A DNA stretch of 64,000 nucleotides from Adenanthera pavonina (taxonomy: Eukaryota > Streptophyta > Magnoliopsida > Fabales > Fabaceae), in NCBI GenBank assembly GCA_026686845.1, contig JAIVEN010000001.1:33534001-33598000 (forward strand). The letters are read 5' to 3'. A program made the position numbers and the translations under genes. This document shows positions 58,073-64,000 of the stretch, piece after piece. The number at the start of each line of letters is the position of its first letter. Positions within the stretch are counted from its first letter, which is position 1. The notes under the pieces are model-generated. The model was given only the letters and a program-made list of their open reading frames with translations, ran no database searches and was not told the origin of the DNA.

Positions 58073-61000
58073 TGTAACAACCCTCATTACATTATTCTGA
58101 ACTTAGTCTCTAGCTAATCAAGTACAATGGATAATATGTGCAGAACCGGAGAAAGGATACAAGTGGAATAAAGCTAAAACTTGGAAATCAAAAGGCCATG
58201 CCATGATGAAGAACAAAGCCACCGTGGCAAGAAACACTTAGATTTGTTTTAAATTCTTCAAGCCGAGAGCATTCAGCCATGGTGGACTTACTAGAGCTAC
58301 AGCGAGAGTCGAGAAATTTGCTTAAAAAAGAAACATTTCAGTTTGGCTGAGAACGAGAGAGCGATAGAGAAACAAAAGGAGGATGAAGAAGCAGTGCTAG
58401 GGCTTTGAAGATCTAACCCTTGGAGGTGATTTTCAGACTTTAGAAGCTTGATAAATTGTTGGTAAGTGATCCTTGATCCTTCACTTCCATTTTTCTTTGG
58501 TTTTGAGTTGGATTTTATGGTATATATTTGGGTTTTTGGTTTTGGCTGAATCCCACCAATTAAAATTGTTGAAATGTGATTAATGAAGTGTGATTTAGTG
58601 TTAATGATGCTTGGGTATGAGTTTTAGAGGGAGTATGTATGATTTAAGCCTAACCCTAGGTTTTTTTCGATTGAGAAAATTGGGAATCCAAAATATGTGT
58701 GGTTGATTAAAGTTAGAATGATCTTTTGGAGCTCAATGATGTATGAAAATGGTGTTGGAACCATGGGTTAAGCATAATTGATTGAGTTATGGATTTTGGT
58801 CAAGTTGTATATTATGTTAATTGAGGTATAATGACAATGTAGAGGTTATTTGGTTGACCAAAGGGGTATAATTTGTGGTTAGCAATATGAGAAGCTCGTG
58901 GAATCTGTGTGTGGCATTGACAATTTAAGCTAACTGAGTGTTTGTGCTTTAAGTGAATATATGTTGATATATATGTATATATGCATGTTCCTTTTCATAC
59001 CATGATATTGGTTATGTATGTGTATGTTTTTTCTATATATTGTGGTATGCACATGGCTAGTTGAGATAGAATGTTTGTGTATGATGTTGTAGTATCCCCA
59101 TACCATTGCATGCTAGCATATCCATATCATATTTGTGATGATGATATATATATCCATGTGTGTTTTGAGGCATGTTGGCAGGACATTGGCATCATCAACA
59201 TATGATTGCTGTTAGTAAGGCTGACTTCCCAAGAGGCTGTGAATTAGGAAGATTGAAATTTTTCTGCACAAAGTAAAATATGTGAAGATAGCACAGTGTA
59301 AAGGAAGCAGCGTATACAACAGAGCAAGCTGAAAAGTAAAGATGAGAAGAAGAAGACTCAGTAATTTATCCTGGTTCGGTCTATCCACTTGACCTACGTC
59401 CAGTCCTCAAGACAACTCTTGAGATTTTTCCACTATACAGCAAGAATTCAACGGGCTTCTTGCTAATGCCACAGTACAACGAGTATGCTCTGTTTCTAGA
59501 GCTTTCTCAATCTCTCTAAGCACTTCTACAATGTGCTTCCCAATCCCCTTGTGATTTCCCCTCACAAGTAAATCTATCTTCCAGATGAAGAGTAGATTGT
59601 TTACAAAGATATAACTCTCTTGAATAAAGTAGATATGAAGGTTGAAGTACAGATATTGAAGTTGAGAGGGTAAAAGCTTTTTGAGAAATTGATTTGGCAA
59701 AGTTTCAGTATATACAAGTTTGATTCGTTACCCACAACTTCAAATGATGTTATATTTATAGATTTAGGTCTCAAATGTCCGTTAGAGACAAAATCTATCC
59801 GTTGGGGAAGTTATCCAGTGGTTACTCTGAAAAATTATCCGTTTACCAACCGCATTTAATGTTTCTGACATACTGAAATTCGAATTTTGGTTGGCCAACA
59901 GACGAATTTCGAAGGAACCAAAGGTTAAGGCTTTCAACGTTACAGCACGAAGTTCGTCTATTCATGAAGTGAAATTCGAATTTTGAAACTTACAAAACAT
60001 TTTCACAATGTGACATACGAATTTTCAAGAGGAAAGTTTTTCGGTTAAGTGTGAACAGTGTTTTCAATTTTCTACAGTACCTTCAAAATTCAAATTTTGG
60101 AAGCCCAAAATTCGTCTGTTTGTAGAACATTCAAAGAGGCACCGTAGTTGACTTTCTTCAAAATTCTAATGTTGAAGTAGTGAAGTTCGTCTGTCAGAGA
60201 GATTCTTTTCAGAATAACTTCAACATTCGAAGTTACAAAGCTCTGTCATTCGTATGTCAATATTTCATTCCAACAGACTCACAAACTTAGCTTCTGAAAT
60301 TTGAATTTTAATGTTCAAAGTTCGTCTGACAAAAAGCAGTTTTGAAACTTAAATTATTCTTGATCTCAGATGAACTTTAACATTGTTTCAGACGAATTTC
60401 TTTCATTTTCATAAAGTTGTGTTTTGTCTGAAATTCGAATTTTGAAGACTCAAAGTTTGTCTGTTTCGAAGAAGCTCCTTTTAGACTTATATGAAAATTT
60501 GAATGTTGGAAAGTCAAAGTTCGTCTGTCAGAGAGCATTTTTCAAACTCAATTTCATCTTGATTTCAGATGAGCTTCAACATTATCTTAGACGAATTTCT
60601 TTGATTTTCATAAACTGCATTTTATCTGAAATTCGAATTTTGGAGATGTGAAGTTCGTCTGTCAGTGAAAAGCTTCTTTCAGTTTTTGATGGAAATTCAA
60701 ATTTTGGATAATCAAAATTCGTCTGATAGAGAGACAACTCTTCAGACTTATTCAGTTTTGACTCGAAATTTGAATTTTGAAAGGCAAAGTTCGAATTTCC
60801 AATATGACAGTTCAGTTTAAACTTTCAAACTTCGTCTGTTTGTGGGTATTTTTCAAATAAGTCAAGATTTAACACAAAATCAAGGTTTAAAAACATCTTT
60901 TCTTAAAATCAAAAACTTTTACCCTCATTTGAACATAACAAAAGATCCTATAGAAGATCTAGCAGCTAATACTCAGAAATTCTTCACTTGAAGCACTTTG

Positions 61001-62516
61001 ATCTCCTTTGATATCTTCAATCCAAGCTTTTGGATGTTAGTTTGGAATCATCAAAACTCTTGATTCAACAATTGCATAGTGAAAGAATGATGTTGAGGTG
61101 ATGATGATATGATAAAAATCCTTATCACTAAATCCTTTTCTTGGGAGAGTCAAATGGTAATGGATAAGATGATATGATGAAATATCCCTATCATTAAATC
61201 CTCTCCTACGTCTAGGAGAGCCATGTGGCAGTGGATTTGGGGATACACCTTCTCTAAATCACCAGAAATTCGTGGTGGTCTAAGGGAAGAAGAGTCACTG
61301 TCCAATCACTAGTTTAACCTCTGGCTGGGTTGCATTAGTGTAAGGAGTTTGGTGATATCCAGGAATCAATCTTCACCGACTGTTGGAAGGGAATCATCTA
61401 TTAAAATGTCTTGTTATGACAATAGCTCGTGGTTCTAACCGTGTGTGAGAGAGAATATGTATTTTATTACATTTGCATTGTTGCACCATATGCATTATGG
61501 TGTGAATTATTGTATGTTGTCTATGATGTCCCTGGTTACTAAGACTTTATCTCATACCCCTTTCCCATGAACTAACATTTCAGGTGAAGGTTCTGACACT
61601 AGTCCAGAAAAGATAAGGGAGTAGTGTCTCAGACGTGGGAATATTCAAGTCATGATAGTATGTGTATATTGTGCCAAGTAGGATAGGAAGGCTACATTAG
61701 ATATAAGATCAATGATGTAATGATGATTATGGATGCATGATACTAATCAAGATTGATATGGAATGATGTGGATGATGATGTGGTATGTATGTTTGTGTAT
61801 TGGTGTGATTATGTGATGAGGATGTGGATCCCAGCATGGGTCCCTGTCATTGGAACAGGTGTTTGTGAGACAAAATGGTCATGTATGAGCCCGAAAGGGG
61901 TTTTTGGGCCAAGAATATGAGTTTTGGGCATACAGCCCATTATGCGACTTTCAAGGGGGTTAAATCTTAGAGGAGTGATTTCTTTGAGGTGAACCTTCTT
62001 TGGACAAGTTAGTTGAGTTGATTAGGACTTGTGTGAATGGTCCATAATGGTCAAATGCCTTTGGTGGCAATTAGAAGAGGTTTATGGTGAGTTTTGGTCA
62101 AAAGGTGGCCCAAATGGTGTTGGGCATCTAAAATCTCCAAACTGAGATAGATTTGAGTGAAATTAGTGTCAATGGATAGATTAAGACAAGATTAACTTGT
62201 AGGAGTTGGAATCAGGTTAATTGAAGGTCAAAGCATGAAGTTATGCGTGTCGGAAGTTTATCTCGAAAGTTGGAAATTGCTAATATGGCATCAACAAAGG
62301 AGGCGCCGTGGCATCAGAAGCTTGGCCACAGCTACAAGCGTGATTGTCCAGTTGAAGTTGCAGCAATACTATAGCAGGGTACAACCCCAGCCTGTTCTGG
62401 TGCCCTTTTGTGTTTTTCCACTACTCTAATGTTTTAGGAGTTAAGGTCGACTCATTTTGGTGTAGTTTTTAAAGTAATTGGTCAAGTATGGAGATGTGTT
62501 AGAGTAGAGTGTTATA
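58073..62516 (+). mobile_element. Tekay-like gypsy 5' LTR (type B) with nested copia solo LTR
   Basis: It starts tgtaacaacc and ends agtgttata, next to a primer site. Without the nested 59210-61075 it is about 2.58 kb. It aligns in reverse with the type-B LTRs at 41502 and 4370 (for example 61130-61440 with 29904-30230). It holds a sequence ending in cttgataaattgttggtaagtgatcc (58449-58474) that resembles a splice donor or leader. This is the 5' LTR of an element that continues past the window end. Confidence 0.82.
59210..61070 (-). mobile_element. Copia solo LTR (inner-type subfamily)
   Basis: This is 1861 bp, from tgttagtaaggctgacttccca to gattcaaca, with the exact duplication ATTGC at 59205-59209 and 61071-61075. 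It has gaaattcgaatttt and ttcgtctg motifs throughout and the conserved ttatcctggttcggtc segment near 59365. It is longer than the other LTRs because of extra motif-bearing sequence around 60200-60700. Confidence 0.93.
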
Positions 62517-62519
62517 TTT

Positions 62520-62531
62520 TGGTATTAAAGC
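62520..62531 (+). promoter_or_regulatory. Gypsy primer-binding site, decayed
   Basis: tggtattaaagc differs from the initiator-Met site tggtatcagagc by one C-to-T and one G-to-A change. It lies three bases after the LTR end at 62516. Confidence 0.78.
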
Positions 62532-62664
62532 AATGGTTCAGACCATTGTTTTTGTTTGTGGTAATACTTGGCACAATTTCAATTGCATAGACTTGTATAT
62601 TCCCACCGCAATACTAGTCCAAAACCATATAACTTAATATGTTGTTACATATGTGTAGGAGAAA

Positions 62665-64000
62665 ATGTCTCATAAAGAAAGGCAAAGTAACAATGAGTTG
62701 ATGAGACAAATGCATGAGATGTTAATAGGCCTCAGAGACAAAGTAAATACTCAAGGGGAACATTGAATAGATTGCAAGAGCAAATGAACTAACAAGAGTA
62801 TGGTGATATGAATGAAGGGGCTATCATGTATGTTGATTAAGATGTAGGAGAGGATAATAATGATGAGGATGAGAATGAGGTGGAACCTGAGAGAGTCTGA
62901 AGAATTGAAAGAAAGGGTATCTCCTCCCAATTGATGGACTTTCGGAAGTTCAATCCACCAGCTTTCAAAGGTACAATGGACCCTGCATTGGCTGAGGAAT
63001 GAGTCGATCAATTGGAGACTATATTTGCCGTGATGGATTGCACTTCTAAACAAAAGGTGCAACTGACAGTGTTTAAACTTGAGAAGAAGGCTAAACATTG
63101 GTGGAGGAGTGTTTTCCCAAGTGTTGAATCCATGAATGCTTCGATGACTTGGGAACAGTTTAAAGAAAGGTTTTTTGCACATTACTTCCCTCTGACCCTA
63201 ATGATACAAAAAAGAGGTTGAGTTCCTAGTATTTCAACAAGGAAATTTGTCAGTAGATGGTTATATTGATCAATTCCTGGATTTGGTGAAATACTCTACC
63301 TGCCTGAAATATTATCCTAATGACAGGTAGAAGGCTTAGCATTTGTTTGAAGCAGCTTGTCCAGAAATTAAGGAGCAGCTATTGGTGGTGGAATTTGTGT
63401 CATTTGAGGACTTATGTGCAAAGATGCATATCCTATCCTAACGAATGCAGGAAATGAAGGAGGAAAAGAGGAATTCAATGATCCAAGCCTTTTCTCATCT
63501 AGGATCTACCAGAGGCATCGGTAAAGGAAGTAGATCTGGTAGTAGCAGTGGTAATGGTGGTTCTAGTGGAGGAAGAGACCATCATAACAGAGGCCGATTT
63601 GGCAGAGGAAGATGCAGGTTTAGTAGAGATCAATCTAATAGAAGTCAGCATGGTAGAGGGCAATTTTATAGATGAGGCTTTGACCAAGGAAGCTCTAACC
63701 AGAGTAAATTTACAAGAAGAAACTCAGCCCCATCTCAATACATTTCAATCAGTGCCCCAAATCTTTGTACACAATATGGGATAAATCATGATGACTGACC
63801 ATGTTTGATTTGCTATAATTGTGGGTGACCGGGACACATGTCACAGAATTGTCAAGAGCCAAGGCATGATGATACAATGAGGAGGCCCATGATGCCCGGA
63901 TGAGTCTTCGTAATAACTAGACAAGAAGCAGATGTAGCGCTTAACTTGATTAAAGTTAAACTTCAACTCAATGGTATCTCTATTAATGCACTATTTGATT
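62665..64000 (+). pseudogene. Gypsy gag and start of protease, decayed and truncated by window end
   Basis: A possible start is ATG 62665 (MSHKERQSNN). The Retrotrans_gag domain reads in one frame from about 62937: FRKFNPPAFKG, then a TGA at 63000 where the family has Trp, then VDQLETIF, KAKHWWRSV and WEQFKERFFAHYFP. The frame breaks after 63221. A Gly/Arg/Ser-rich segment follows (63445-63675, GRFGRGRCRFSRDQ). The CCHC knuckle, CYNCG-stop-PGHMSQNC, is at 63811-63852 with one TGA. The protease begins at about 63906 (FVITRQEADVALN). The last full codon before 64000 is the Asp expected to start the active-site triad, after NALF. Several nonsense codons fit C/G-to-T/A decay. The protein would be the capsid precursor of a Tekay-like chromovirus. 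Confidence 0.82.

Noticed and set aside
1..64000. tRNA, rRNA or functional host protein-coding genes
   Set aside because: No tRNA-like or rRNA-like sequence was noticed, and all recognisable protein similarity belongs to transposable elements.

Overview
The window is repeat-dense nuclear DNA from a flowering plant, probably a eudicot and probably pericentromeric or other heterochromatin. It is AT-rich and has no convincing host gene. Nearly all coding similarity is to transposable elements, and almost every reading frame is broken. The lineage call rests on the element types: Sirevirus-like Ty1/copia elements with an extra 3' ORF, Tekay/Del-type chromoviral Ty3/gypsy, CACTA and Mutator-like DNA elements. 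The species cannot be told from the sequence.

Layout. (1) 1-4369: degraded DNA carrying a small Mutator-type MITE with a 9-bp target duplication, palindromes, a broken MULE transposase and a CACTA-like repeat tract. (2) 4370-37925: a minus-strand Tekay-type gypsy element. Its 3' LTR, about 2 kb of own sequence, has been stretched to almost 33 kb by insertions. These are a plus-strand copia solo LTR (4880-29898, TSD TACAT), split by a full-length minus-strand copia element (5567-29057, TSD TGTTC), split in turn by a second full-length minus-strand copia element (14645-26465, TSD ATTCC/TTTCC). Two further gypsy LTRs (30538-33092, TSD GTATG; about 33851-37152) sit in the same host LTR. Internal integrase and chromodomain remnants follow at 37324-37925. 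(3) 37926-47580: unrecognised DNA, a lysine-rich exon-like ORF, and a gypsy LTR (40147-46801) containing a second gypsy solo LTR (41502-43814) and a copia solo LTR (44153-45760, TSD ATTGT), then a CACTA-like end. (4) 47587-50397: an about 1.2-kb segment present twice. (5) 50761-57289: CACTA-like repeat tracts and a broken Transposase_24-type gene on the minus strand. (6) 57403-64000: tandem repeats, then a plus-strand gypsy element whose 5' LTR (58073-62516) holds another copia solo LTR (59210-61070, TSD ATTGC). Its primer-binding site and decayed gag follow, and the window stops at the protease active-site Asp.

How the parts work together. Each full-length copia element has LTRs of about 1.65 kb, an initiator-Met tRNA primer site, gag-protease-integrase-RT-RNase H in copia order, a spacer, a separate env-like ORF and a polypurine tract. 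The most interesting signal is that each subfamily carries its own short palindromic repeats both in the LTR and in the spacer before the env-like ORF. The two subfamilies use different palindromes in the same two places. Nesting gives a relative order of insertion (host gypsy LTR, plus-strand solo LTR, outer copia, inner copia), and loss of CpG in the palindromes fits that order.
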